64,000 nt of DNA from Zoroaster sp. YZ-2022 (lineage: Eukaryota > Echinodermata > Asteroidea > Forcipulatida > Zoroasteridae). Positions 43,793 through 54,265 of this stretch are shown here, piece after piece (within the stretch, counting starts at the first letter, position 1; each line of letters opens with the position of its first letter). The notes beneath the pieces were generated by a model. That model had not been told where the DNA came from. It was given only the letters and a program-made list of their open reading frames with translations, and made no database searches. The position numbers and the translations under genes were made by a program. The DNA is taken from contig CM055823.1 of the NCBI GenBank assembly GCA_029582265.1, positions 20,890,827-20,954,826 of the forward strand, read 5' to 3'.

Positions 43793-44141
43793 CACTATGA
43801 ATAACTTTACCCTGATAATGCCCTGAAAATCTGTTTTACCGTGAAATAAATAGTTCACGACAATTTCATGACGACACAACACGGTGAAATTGCCATGAAA
43901 TACTTGTAGAATTCCTTCGCCGTGAAAACGCTGTGAAAATGCCATGAACTTCTCGTGGCAGTTTTGGGGCAGCTCATTAATTCTCGAGAGCACCATGAAT
44001 TTGCCGTGAAATCACCATGGACATTATTGTCAATATCTGAGAGGAAGAGACACTGTGAAATTGCAGTGAAATTACGGTGAACTGTTATTTCAAGGCAAAA
44101 CAGATTTTCAGAGTATTTACAAGGTGAAGTTGTTCATAGTG
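43793..44141. mobile_element. MITE-2, full copy (349 bp)
   Basis: Terminal CACTATGAATAACTTTACCC and its inverted partner ending TTGTTCATAGTG are flanked by TAA on both sides, the TWA target typical of PIF/Harbinger. The interior is a set of inverted GTGAAATTGCCATGAA-like motifs. Other copies lie at 39085, 56424 and 62990. Confidence 0.8.
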
Positions 44142-44464
44142 TAACGTGCATACTACGTGGCCATTTCTATGGATATTTTTGTCTCTCCCTACTATTGCGT
44201 GAATTATAATTTATGTAATTGCAACATCTTAATCATAACATTTGGTGTGTGTTGTCTTGATAACTCAAAATCTGTGTCTTCAGCCGTTGGTTAACTCGAC
44301 TCAAGATAACCGAGTTGATGGCACACCAGCCAGCCACCCAACATACGTATACTATGTGGCTGCACATGACACACAACAAAATATCAGGGCTTGTAGTATA
44401 CTGTCCTCCTTTCTCTGATAAGTTTGATGCATATAAACTTTGACAATTGAACAACAAAACAAAT

Positions 44465-44496
44465 CATGAACCTCAGCTTACTGCCTGAGGTTCATG
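44465..44496. repeat. 12-bp hairpin at the start of the 87-bp array
   Basis: CATGAACCTCAG and CTGAGGTTCATG are exact inverted repeats with an 8-nt loop. The right arm is the start of the first repeat unit. Confidence 0.8.
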
Positions 44497-45285
44497 ATGT
44501 ATGTGTTATCCACTGGTTATTGAAATCAATCCAAGGCAGGGGTCACACCATGGGTCAGACGTGCTTACCGCCTGAGGTTCATGATATATGTGTTATCCAC
44601 TGGTTACTAAAATCAATCCAAGGCAGGGGGTCACACCATGAGTCAGACGGGCTTACCGCCTGAGGTTCATGATGTATGTGTTATCCACCGGTTACTGAAA
44701 TCAATCCAAGGCAGGGGTCACACCATGGGTCAGACGTGCTTACCGCCTGAGGGTCATGATGTATGTGTTATCTACTGGTTATTGAAATCAATCCAAGGCA
44801 GGGGTCACACCATGGGTCAGACGGGCTTACTGCCTGAGGTTCATGATGTATGTGTTATCCACTGGTTACTGAAATCAATCCAAGGCAGGGGTCACACCAT
44901 GGGTCAGACGTGCTTACCGCCTGAGGTTCATGATGTATGTGTTATCCACTGGTTATTGAAATCAATCCAAGGCAGGGGTCACACCATGGGTCAGACGGGC
45001 TTACTGCCTGAGGTTCATGATGTATGTGTTATCCACTGGTTATTGAAATCAATCCAAGGCAGGGGTCACACCATGGGTCAGACGGGCTTACTGCCTGAGG
45101 TTCATGATGTATGTGTTATCCACTGGTTACTGAAATCAATCCAAGGCAGGGGTCACACCACGAGTCAGACATGCTTACCGCCTGAGGTTCATGATGTATG
45201 TGTTATCCACTGGTTACTGAAATCAATCCAAGGCAGGGGTCACACCATGGGTCAGACGTGCACTGCCTGAGGTTCATATGTGTTA
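44487..45285 (+). repeat. 87-bp minisatellite, about 9 copies
   Basis: Unit from GAGGTTCATGATGTATGTGT through CCAAGGCAGGGGTCACACCA to GACGTGCTTACCGCCT. One unit has an extra G (88 bp). Because 87 is divisible by three, a 210-codon frame of 29-residue repeats stays open; copy-to-copy changes show no sign of coding constraint. Confidence 0.92.
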
Positions 45286-45437
45286 TCCACTGGTTATTGA
45301 ATTCAATCCAAGGCAGGGGTTCATAGTTATACAGACCCAGCTGTTGATCTATCAAATGATTTTAAATGATAAAGGTACTATGCCAGCATGTGTAATACTT
45401 ATCAAATGGTGCTGTGTGGTGAATGCATCTAAAATGT

Positions 45438-45524
45438 ACATGGTACTGCTACATGTATCTACACATTAGCTGTGTAGATACATGGTACTGCTACATGTAT
45501 CTACACATTAGCTGTAGATACCGA
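45438..45524 (+). repeat. Left part of the 42-bp minisatellite
   Basis: Two units of GTAGATACATGGTACTGCTA + CATGTATCTACACATTAGCT. The array resumes at 47029 after the LINE, so the LINE lies within the array. Each unit is a near-perfect hairpin (GTGTAGATACATG / CATGTATCTACAC). Confidence 0.85.
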
Positions 45525-47028
45525 CCAGTAGCAAATTTAAAGTACCTTGGAAAAACAATCGAGCGAGTTGTTTCATCACGGATCTCTGACCATGTTCGTG
45601 CTAATAACCTGTCGGACACATTTCAGTCAGCCTACAAACCATTTCATGGAACGGAAACTGCTCTTCTTCGCGTCAACAATGACATTTTATCTGCCATGGA
45701 TGAGGGGAAAATCACTGCATTAGTTTTGTTAGACTTAAGCGCCGCTTTTGACACTGTCGATCATAAAATCCTTCTCTCCCGCCTTCAATATCATCTTGGA
45801 ATACATGACACAGCCCTGGATTGGTGTAAGTCCTACCTTTTAAATAGGCCTCAGCATGTTTGTATTGGTAACGCTATCTCCGAGCCTGTTACTCTTGACT
45901 ATTCTGTACCCCAAGGCTCTGTGCTCAGCCCACAGTGGTTTACTGTTTATACCTTTCCAGTTCGTGATATCATTTTGAAGTATGATTTAAATTACCATGT
46001 TTACGCTGATGACACGCAGCTTTACATTACTTTTAAATCTTCTCAAGAACCTGCTGATTCCTGCATTAAAACACTGGAGAAATGTATTCAAGAGATTCGA
46101 AGTTGGATGAGACAAAACTTCCTGAAATTGAACGATGAAAAAAACAGAATTTGTTCTATTTGGATCACGTCAGCAATTGTCTAAAGTTTCTCTTCCATTT
46201 ATTACAATTGGTGACTTCGCAGATAACCCCTCATTACATGCACATAATTTGGGTGTTATATTTGACTCGACAATGACTTTAAAACCACATATCTCCAACA
46301 TTGTTCGTGATATCATCATTTCATATCAGAAATATAAGCGAATTAGGAAATACTTGAATAAAAGTGCTGCTGAACAAATTATACATGCATTTGTCACATC
46401 ACGGCTCGATAACGGAATGCTCTCCTTTACGGTCTTCCGCAGAATCAAATATCTCGTCTTCAGCACATACAAAACACAGCAGCTCGTGTTGTGACTTTGT
46501 CCAGAAAGTCATGCCATATCACGCCAATCTTGAAAGAACTGCACTGGCTTCCTGTTTCACAGAGAATTGTTTTTAAACTTATGCTAATTGTTCACAAATC
46601 TTTTAATAACATTGCTCCAATTTATATTTCTGAACTACTTAAAGTCTACACTCCATCACGCAATTTGCGCTCCAGCAACATGTCACTCCTCAAGGAACCA
46701 ACTTCAAAACGGAACTGGGGTGATAGGTCGCTTTTCTGTCGCAGCTCCGAGACTCTGAATCATCTTCCAACTAAACTCAAATCTTGTCATAGTATAACCA
46801 GATTCAAGTCGATGCTTAAAACTCATCTTATGTCACAACTCTTCAAAGATGATGTATATTTGTAATTGCATTGTAGGTACATGTATCTCGGTACATAATT
46901 TGTTTTCCCTATGCTATCATTGTATATTGTTTGTATTAATGTTTTTTCTTTGTTTCCGCGCCTTGAGCGCCCAGCAGGGTGGATATGTGCGCGCTAAAAA
47001 TCTTTATTATTATTATTATTATTATGTA
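45525..47028 (+). pseudogene. L2-like (CR1-group) LINE, 5'-truncated and frameshifted
   Basis: RT segment: YRPVANLKYLGKTIERVVSS, FQSAYKPFHGTETALLRVNN, LVLLDLSAAFDTVDHKILLS (catalytic Asp), VPQGSVLSPQWFTVY and YHVYADDTQLYITF (catalytic pair near 46005). Frameshifts near 46140 and 46420 break the frame. The C-terminal part HITPILKELHWLPVSQRIVF, LRSSNMSLLKEP and LKTHLM is the standard ending of this group. The 3' end GCGCCTTGAGCGCCCAGCAG...GTGCGCGCTAAAAATCTTTA and (TTA)n matches the SINE tails. The copy is dead, lacks the endonuclease, and lies inside the 42-bp minisatellite. Confidence 0.88.
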
Positions 47029-47375
47029 TCTACACATTAGCTGTGTAGATACATGGTACTGCTACATGTATCTACACATTAGCTGTGTAGATACATGGTA
47101 CTGCTACATGTATCTACACATTAGCTGTGTAGATACATGGTACTGCTACATGTATCTACACATTAGCTGTGTAGATACATGGTACTGCTACATGTATCTA
47201 CACATTAGCTGTGTAGTTACATGGTACTGCTACATTTATCTACACATTAGCTGTGTAGATACATGGTACTGCTACATGTATCTACACATTAGCTGTGTAG
47301 ATACATGGTACTGCTACATTTATCTACACATTAGCTGTGTAGATACATGGTACTGCTACATGTATCTACACAGCT
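47029..47375 (+). repeat. Right part of the 42-bp minisatellite, about 8 copies
   Basis: Continuation of the array at 45438. AGCTGTGTAG recurs at 47039, 47081 and so on. Length 42 keeps a 14-residue periodic frame open, which is not a gene. Confidence 0.92.
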
Positions 47376-47608
47376 AATCCAGCACCATTCATAAACGGAC
47401 ATTCGTCTAGTTTTGAATGGTCTGTCAAATGGCTGGAAAACTATACCGAGAGTAGGAGGGTTAGGCATACTCATACAAGCAGTTTTACCAATGTTACCAA
47501 ACTACGTTACCTTTAAAATACAATCTAAGATTCTTATTTGTCAGATACTAATTGTACATTCCCTTTAATTTGCCATTCTGGTCAGAACCAATGTTGCCTT
47601 CCCTTTAA

Positions 47609-48600
47609 TGGGGCAATATCGCCACGATAAACAGGGCATGGAATCGAAGTGCTAGTTATAGATTAACTCAGTGACTGTAACAGGGCATGGAATCAAAGTG
47701 CTAGTTATAGATTAACTCAGTGACTGTAACAGGGCATGGAATCAAAGTGCTAGTTATAGATTAACTCAGTGACTGTAACAGGGCATGGAATCAAAGTGCT
47801 AGTTATAGATTAACTCAGTCACTGTAACAGGGCATGGAATCAAAGTGCTAGTTTTAGATTAACTCAGTGACTGTAACAGGGCATGGAATCAAAGTGCTAG
47901 TTATAGATTAACTCAGTCACTGTAGCAGGGCATGGAATCAAAGTGCTAGTTTTAGATTAACTCAGTGACTGTAACAGGGCATGGAATCAAAGTGCTAGTT
48001 TTAGATTAACTCAGTGACTGTAACAGGGCATGGAATCAAAGTGCTAGTTTTAGATTAACTCAGTGACTGTAACAGGGCATGGAATCGAAGTGCTAGTTTT
48101 AGATTAACTCAGTGACTGTAACAGGGCATGGAATCGAAGTGCTAGTTTTAGATTAACTCAGTGACTGTAACAGGGCATGGAATCGAAGTGCTAGTTATAG
48201 ATTAACTCAGTGACTGTAACAGGGCATGGAATCGAAGTGCTAGTTTTAGATTAACTCAGTGACTGTAACAGGGCATGGAATCGAAGTGCTAGTTTTAGAT
48301 TAACTCAGTGACTGTAACAGGGCATGGAATCGAAGTGCTAGTTTTAGATTAACTCAGTGACTGTAACAGGGCATGGAATCGAAGTGCTAGTTATAGATTA
48401 ACTCAGTGACTGTAACAGGGCATGGAATCGAAGTGATAGTTATAGATTAACTCAGTGACTGAAAATAATACCCCACATGATAAGGTCTTAATGTTGCTGC
48501 TGCATAAGTGATTTTCAGTCACTGTAGTGTTCATCTTAAACTAGGACACCGATTCCATGCCCTGTTGAAAGTCTGCTCTTATCGTGATGACATTGTCCCT
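47609..48600. mobile_element. MITE-1 copy b, swollen by a 49-bp minisatellite
   Basis: The left end GGGGCAATATCGCCACGATA follows TTAA at 47605-47608; the right end CATTGTCCCT precedes TTAA at 48601-48604. The core between 48455 and 48600 is the ordinary MITE-1 sequence. A segment different from the one amplified in copy a has been multiplied. Confidence 0.8.
47632..48462 (+). repeat. 49-bp minisatellite, about 17 copies, within MITE-1 copy b
   Basis: Unit CAGGGCATGGAATCRAAGTG + CTAGTTWTAGATTAACTCAG + TGACTGTAA. It corresponds exactly to the segment that is single-copy in MITE-1 copies c and d, ending where the core continues with GAAAATAATACCCCACATGA. Confidence 0.95.
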
Positions 48601-48604
48601 TTAA

Positions 48605-48902
48605 CCCTCCTACTTTTGCCCCCTAACCCTCCTAACAATTTGCCCCGCAGCTAAATAATTGATCCCATTTTCACCCCTAAAAGATTGGGGGAGGGGTTGC
48701 TGTTATATTTACCAGGTGAAATTTTCCGATGCAACTTTTTTTTCTTTTCCAAAATTGTATATTGCCATTTCCTTGACAAATTTCTATGCATTTGCAATGT
48801 TGTTTTGGTAATTTTACATTTATCTCTCATTTGGAAATTTTAAAATACCAAATAATCAAGCACAATGTGCAAAGACCTTGATAGAAGCTTCTTAAATCTC
48901 AC
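48605..48902. other. Intron; CCCTCCTAC motifs only
   Basis: CCCTCCTACTTTTGCC next to TTAA at 48601 resembles the left end of MITE-3 (50802), with a further CCCTCCTAAC copy nearby. No other feature. Confidence 0.4.
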
Positions 48903-48983
48903 CATAATTGTTTTGTAAGCACTTTGGAAATCATGGACTGGATGATGAAAACACTCCGACATCACATCAACGAGAGTAAAATC
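48903..48983 (-). CDS. Exon G of minus-strand gene
   Basis: Acceptor CTATTTAG and donor GTGAGA bound exactly 27 codons, phase 0-0: DFTLVDVMSECFHHPVHDFQ then SAYKTIM. It fits between exons H (ends phase 0) and I (starts phase 0). Confidence 0.55.
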
Positions 48984-49292
48984 CTAAATAGAAGAATGTA
49001 ATATACATGTAAGTATTAATTCATTGTCCCAATATACATGTAAATGCACAGTCAGAAGGTTTGTAGATATGTTGTCCATGTTTTGCACGATTTGATAACA
49101 CCATGTGTTTATCTCAACTATCGTGAAGCTGAGGTATAGCTTCTGAAAAGAACCTTATCGCACAACTCGTATCTCAACCTTCATTAAGTGAGAACGGTTC
49201 AAGGGAGAACCAATGTTGGGCAACTCGTTTTTCTCTACTGTCGCTAAGTGATATTCCACCATGCAAAGCCTCAAATTTTAAATCAAGATATA

Positions 49293-50655
49293 TGGGTCAT
49301 TACACCAGGTTGGGGGCAAGCTTTGTGACATGGTGTCCTTGTTACGTAGGTAGATGTACCATTCATTATCCTTATTATGAGTGCACATTCTTGGGTCATT
49401 CCACCAGGTTGGGGGCAAGCTTTGTGACATGGTGTCCTTGTTACGTAGGTAGATGTACCATTCATTATCCTTATTATGAGTGCACATTCTTGGGTCATTA
49501 CACCAGGTTGGGGGCAAGCTTTGTGACATGGTGTCCTTGTTACGTAGGTAGATGTACCATTCATTATCCTTATTATGAGTGCACATTCTTGGGTCATTAC
49601 ACCAGGTTGGGGCAAGCTTTGTGACATGGTGTCCTTGTTACGTAGGTAGATGTACCATTCATTATCCTTATTATGAGTGCACATTCTTGGGTCATTACAC
49701 CAGGTTGGGGCAAGCTTTGTGACATGGTGTCCTTGTTACGTAGGTAGATGTACCATTCATTATCCTTATTATGAGTGCACATTCTTGGGTCATTACACCA
49801 GGTTGGGGCAAGCTTTGTGACATGGTGTTCTTGTTACTTAGGTAGATGTACCATTCATTATCCTTATTATGAGTGCACATTCTGTCACATTACCAGGTTG
49901 GGGGCAAGCTTTGTGACATGGTGTCCTTGTTACGTAGGTAGATGTACCATTCATTATCCTTATTATGAGTGCACATTCATGGGTCATTACACCAGGTTGG
50001 GGGCAAGCTTTGTGACATGGTGTCCTTGTTACGTAGGTAGATGTACCATTCATTATCCTTATTATGAGTGCACATTCTTGGGTCATTACACCAGGTTGCT
50101 TTGTGACATGGTGTCCTTGTTACGTAGGTAGATGTACCATTCATTATCCTTATTATGAGTGCACATTCTTGGGTCATTACACCAGGTTGGGGGCAAGCTT
50201 TGTGACATGGTGTCCTTGTTACGTAGGTAGATGTACCATTCATTATCCTTATTATGAGTGCACATTCTTGGGTCATTACACCAGGTTGGGGCAAGCTTTG
50301 TGACATGGTGTCCTTGTTACGAGGTAGATGTACCATTCATTATCCTTATTATGAGTGCACATTCATGGGTCATTACACCAGGTTGGGGGCAAGCTTTGTG
50401 ACATGGTGTCCTTGTTACGTAGGTAGATGTACCATTCATTATCCTTATTATGAGTGCACATTCATGGGTCATTACACCAGGTTGGGGCAAGCTTTGTGAC
50501 ATGGTGTCCTTGTTACGTAGGTAGATGTACCATTCATTATCCTTATTATGAGTGCACATTCTTGGGTCATTACACCAGGTTGGGGGCAAGCTTTGTGACA
50601 TGGTGTCCTTGTTACGTAGGTAGATGTACCATTCATTATCCTTATTATGAGTGCA
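49293..50655 (+). repeat. 99-bp minisatellite, about 14 copies
   Basis: Unit GGGTCATTACACCAGGTTGG + GGGCAAGCTTTGTGACATGG + ... + TTATGAGTGCACATTC, 97-99 bp. Copies are more than 95% alike; one has a 12-base deletion near 50098. Frames on both strands stay open over several units but are not genes. Confidence 0.95.
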
Positions 50656-50801
50656 GCACATTTCCAACTTTGGGTATCTGGTTCCCTTATTACACTTCTT
50701 TGACGAAAATGATAACATTTAACACAAAAATAAATTAAGGAATGTTTGATGTTATATCAAACTTCACACCAAGTAAGTTATGAAAAACTGTGATCAATTA
50801 A

Positions 50802-51421
50802 CCCTCCTACTATTGCTGCACTTTATTAGTAGGAAGTTGCTATAGAGGTCAAAACCAGTCAACTGCCTGTTTTGACTGTTGACCCAAATGTGCACACAGG
50901 GGCATTTTTGACTGGTTGTTACTGTCATTTTGACCACCCTCAACAATACCAGACAATGCTTTTACCAGTCAAAAACGGTTGACTCATTTGGACCTGTAAA
51001 TGTACTTACTGCACGTACGGTTTGACAGTGTTTGACTTTCAAGTGCACGAGATATACCTTGGCAAGTATATCAACATTGTACTTACTGCACGTACGGTTT
51101 GACAGTGTTTGACTTTCAAGTGCACGAGATATACCTTGGCAAGTATATCAACATTGTACTTACTGCACGTACGGTTTGACAGTGTTTGACTTTCAAGTGC
51201 ACGAGATATACCTTGGCAAGTATATCAACATTGTACTTACTGCACGTACGGTTTGACAGTGTTTGACTTTCAAGTGCACGAGATATACCTTGGCAAGTAT
51301 ATCAACATTGTACTTACTGCACGTACGGTTTGACAGTATTTGACTTTCAAGTGCACGAGATATACCTTGGCAAGTATATCAACATTTTGACCGATTTTTA
51401 ACCCTTGTAGTAGTAGGAGGG
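50802..51421. mobile_element. MITE-3, piggyBac-like ends, carrying a 77-bp array
   Basis: Left end CCCTCCTACTATTGC preceded by TTAA; right end TAGTAGTAGGAGGG followed by TTTA. Ends beginning CCC beside TTAA fit piggyBac-type elements; the right flank is one base off. Inside are TTGACTGG/CCAGTCAA motifs in both orientations. Confidence 0.55.
51000..51386 (+). repeat. 77-bp minisatellite, 5 copies
   Basis: TGTACTTACTGCACGTACGG begins each unit at 51001, 51078 and every 77 bp thereafter. The units are nearly identical; the last has TATTTGAC for TGTTTGAC. Confidence 0.95.
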
Positions 51422-51546
51422 TTTATAATTATGTTAAGATTACCAGATAGTGTACAGTGACTTTAAGCTGAAAACAGAAAAGTTATCAGTCAGTTTGGTT
51501 GTTGTTTAAATGTAAAGGCTTTGATATTAATGTTATGTCAACTCAC

Positions 51547-51663
51547 CTCATATTCAGAGCTCCTGACGATCTGTGCGTTAATGGAATATGCTCCAGAGAG
51601 CATACGAGGCCCTCTAGTGTCTCGTTCCATCTTCACTGTAACACTATCATTGGATGGATACAC
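51547..51663 (-). CDS. Exon H of minus-strand gene
   Basis: The donor GTGAGT is strong. The acceptor at 51664 (CATGATAAAG) gives phase 0 and 39 codons: VYPSNDSVTVKMERDTRGPR, then MLSGAYSINAQIVRSSEYE. A second acceptor 28 bases upstream (CTGTTAG) keeps the same frame and adds FSFIVDMIK but needs a phase-2 partner. The phase-0 choice joins exon L directly. Confidence 0.55.
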
Positions 51664-51911
51664 CTTTATCATGTCAACGATGAAGGAAAAACTAACAGTC
51701 AGTTTTAAAGGACTGATAAAACTCTAGAAAAGTTCCTGATGTTAAAATTAAGACCCCCCCCCCAAAAAAAATAATAAAGTCTCCGGTTTCTGGTCATAGG
51801 TTGGCTTCAAAAATGATGCGGTGATCGTGAGGCACTTTCTTTATTTTTTGTCAACCAGTGAAATACATGATACATGTACAGTGTATATGCAGTTATTGGA
51901 ATCAGACCAAA

Positions 51912-52013
51912 TTTCCCATACACAAAGTATGGTGGCTAAGAGAGGCTGCACAAATCAGCAAATGTTCATACCCATATGTGAAAAAACATCGCTGCAGAAT
52001 TCCAATCGATCTA
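51912..52013 (+). repeat. Dispersed repeat, copy 2
   Basis: CCCATACACAAAGTATGGTG + GCTAAGAGAGGCTGCACAAA, followed by AATTCCAATCGATC. It matches 26277 and 58655. Confidence 0.7.
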
Positions 52014-52454
52014 GCAAATGAGTGACATAACAATAGGCCGACAGATGGTGAACGTGCATGTGACTTCCCCAATTATCTTGCTAACGTGTGAAATACGCTT
52101 GTCTAGCAGATTTCTTCTGCTATTCGCACCGTGCATGAGCTGTTGAGGGCACATGTTGTTAGACCACTGTGGACGAAAGGGCTGCGATAGCGCGTCGCAT
52201 TTTGCGTATTTTACAGTAGATGTGCGTACACGAGGAATATCTCCAGCGATCGCTACAATAAAATACGCATATAAAGTGTACGCACAACACTCACACGACG
52301 CCAAAGTGGCTATCACCAAGACACTGGGTACAAATTCACCGCTAGAGGGCTACGATGTGCACTGAGCGGATAGTAAGCAGAAATTTTACTTATCAGTAAG
52401 CAGCGCTATGAAATTGACCCTTGCTTTATGAAAGCTAAGGATATTCTGGATTAA

Positions 52455-52671
52455 AGGGGCAGTATCATCATGATCAAAAGGGCATGGAATTGGATTGCTC
52501 ATTTTAGATTAACTCAGTGACTGAAAATAATACCCCACATGATAGATCGTATTACCGTTGCTGCTGCATAAATGAGCCAGTAATTTTCAGTCACTGTTTG
52601 TTCATCTTAAACTGGGGCACTGATTCCATGCCCTGTTGAAAGCCTGCTCTAACCGTGACGATATTGCCCTT
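52455..52671. mobile_element. MITE-1 copy c (unexpanded, 217 bp)
   Basis: TTAA at 52451-52454 and 52672-52675 flank AGGGGCAGTATCATCATGAT ... GTGACGATATTGCCCT. It contains single copies of both segments that are amplified in copies a and b. Confidence 0.8.
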
Positions 52672-52737
52672 TTAATAAACAATTTAATCAAATCATGCTT
52701 TTTGGGATGGTGTACTTCCCTGATTCTAGTGATATAC

Positions 52738-52886
52738 CTGTTGATTGTGGTATTCCAAGTCCCAGTTGTCTGACTCCATGTTCCATAATCCTTTGAAATC
52801 AATCGCCAACCACTGTGAATCAGTGAAGGAGATGTCCCTTAGCGGACAGGGTGGACCTACTGGATCGGGCTGGTGTAGGATTGTGC
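52738..52886 (-). CDS. Exon L of minus-strand gene
   Basis: The acceptor TTACTTTCAATCTAG and donor GTATAT bound 149 bp, phase 1-0. It reads TILHQPDPVGPPCPLRDISF, then TDSQWLAIDFKGLWNMESDN and WDLEYHNQQ. Its start phase matches the end of FN3-like exon F (57172-57462), which supports one gene continuing across 53-57 kb. Confidence 0.55.
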
Positions 52887-52911
52887 CTAGATTGAAAGTA
52901 AAATTGGGACA

Positions 52912-53540
52912 ATATGTTATGTTACTATACCTCATACATATATGTTATGTTACTATACCTCATACATATATGTTATGTTACTATACCTCATACATATATG
53001 TTATGTTACTATACCTCATACATATATGTTATGTTACTATACCTCATACATGTATGTTATGTTACTATACCTCATACATGTATGTTATGTTACTATACCT
53101 CATACATATATGTTATGTTACTATACCTCATACATATATGTTATGTTACTTATACCTCATACATATATGTTATGTTACATTATACCTCATACATATATAT
53201 ATGGTTACTATACCTCATACATATATGTTATGTTGCTATACCTCATACATATATGTTATGTTACTATACCTCATACATATATGTTATGTTACTATACCTC
53301 ATACATAAATGTTATGTTACTATACCTCATACATATATGTTATGTTACTATACCTCATACATATATGTTATGTTACTATACCTCATACATATATGTTATG
53401 TTGCTATACCTCATACATATATGTTATGTTACTATACCTCATACATATATGTTATGTTACTATACCTCATACATAAATGTTATGTTACTATACCTCATAC
53501 ATATATGTTATGTTACTATACCTCATACATATATGTTATG
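52912..53540 (+). repeat. 28-bp minisatellite, about 22 copies
   Basis: Unit ATGTTATGTTACTATACCTC + ATACATAT. It begins within about 30 bases of the exon L acceptor. Confidence 0.95.
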
Positions 53541-54075
53541 CTGTCCTACCTAATTCAGGGGTGTGATTTGACAAAAGTAAACAATCCTGAAAAATGGGTA
53601 GCAGGCCTGGGTCTCCCTTTGGTCTAGAGGACAAAGCCCCCTGAACCTCCTGTGGGTAGCGGGCCTGGGTCTCCCTTTGGTCTAGAGGACAAAGTCCCCT
53701 GAACCTCCTGTGGGTAGCGGGCCTGGGTCTCCCTTTGGTCTAGAGGACAAAGCCCCCTGAACCTCCTGTGAGTAGCCGGCCTGGGTCTCCCTTTGGTCTA
53801 GAGGACAAAGCCCCCCTGAACCTCCTGTGGGTAGCGGGCCTGGGTCTCCCTTTGGTCTAGAGGACAAAGCCCCCTGAACCTCCTGTGGGTAGCGGGCCTG
53901 GGTCTCCCTTTGGTCTAGAGGACAAAGTCCCCTGAACCTCCTGTGGGTAGCGGGCCTGGGTCTCCCTTTGGTCTAGAGGACAAAGCCCCCTGAACCTCCT
54001 GTGAGTAGCCGGCCTGGGTCTCCCTTTGGTCTAGAGGACAAAGCCCCCCTGAACCTCCTGTGGGTAGCGGGCCTG

Positions 54076-54250
54076 CGAGTGTCGTGGCCGAGCGGTCTAG
54101 CGCACCGAACTCAAGTTCTGGTGTTGCCAGCAGCAGGGTGTGGGTTCGAGCCCCGGTCGTGACACTTGTATCCTTGAGCAAGGTACTTAACCATAATTGC
54201 TTCGTCCTTCGGATGGGACGTAAAGCCGTAGGTCCCGTGTGTTGTATAAT
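54076..54250 (+). repeat. Chimeric SINE inside the 58-bp array
   Basis: Head GTGGCCGAGCGGTCTAGCGC, then CCTTGAGCAAGGTACTTAAC, then a different 3' part: TTCGTCCTTCGGATGGGACG + TAAAGCCGTAGGTCCCGTGT. The 3' module is not the (TTA)n type. Confidence 0.75.
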
Positions 54251-54265
54251 GCACGTAAAGTGGAT

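Noticed and set aside
44638..45270. 210-codon frame of 29-residue repeats
   Set aside because: Produced by an 87-bp minisatellite. One unit has an 88-bp frameshift at the start, variants are not codon-biased, and no splice or start context is present.
49278..50718. Multiple overlapping repeat-containing frames on both strands
   Set aside because: Products of the 97-99 bp minisatellite; frames on opposite strands cannot all be coding.
52914..53627. 237-codon Tyr/Leu/Ile-rich frame
   Set aside because: The 28-bp minisatellite is read in all three frames in turn; low complexity with no domain.
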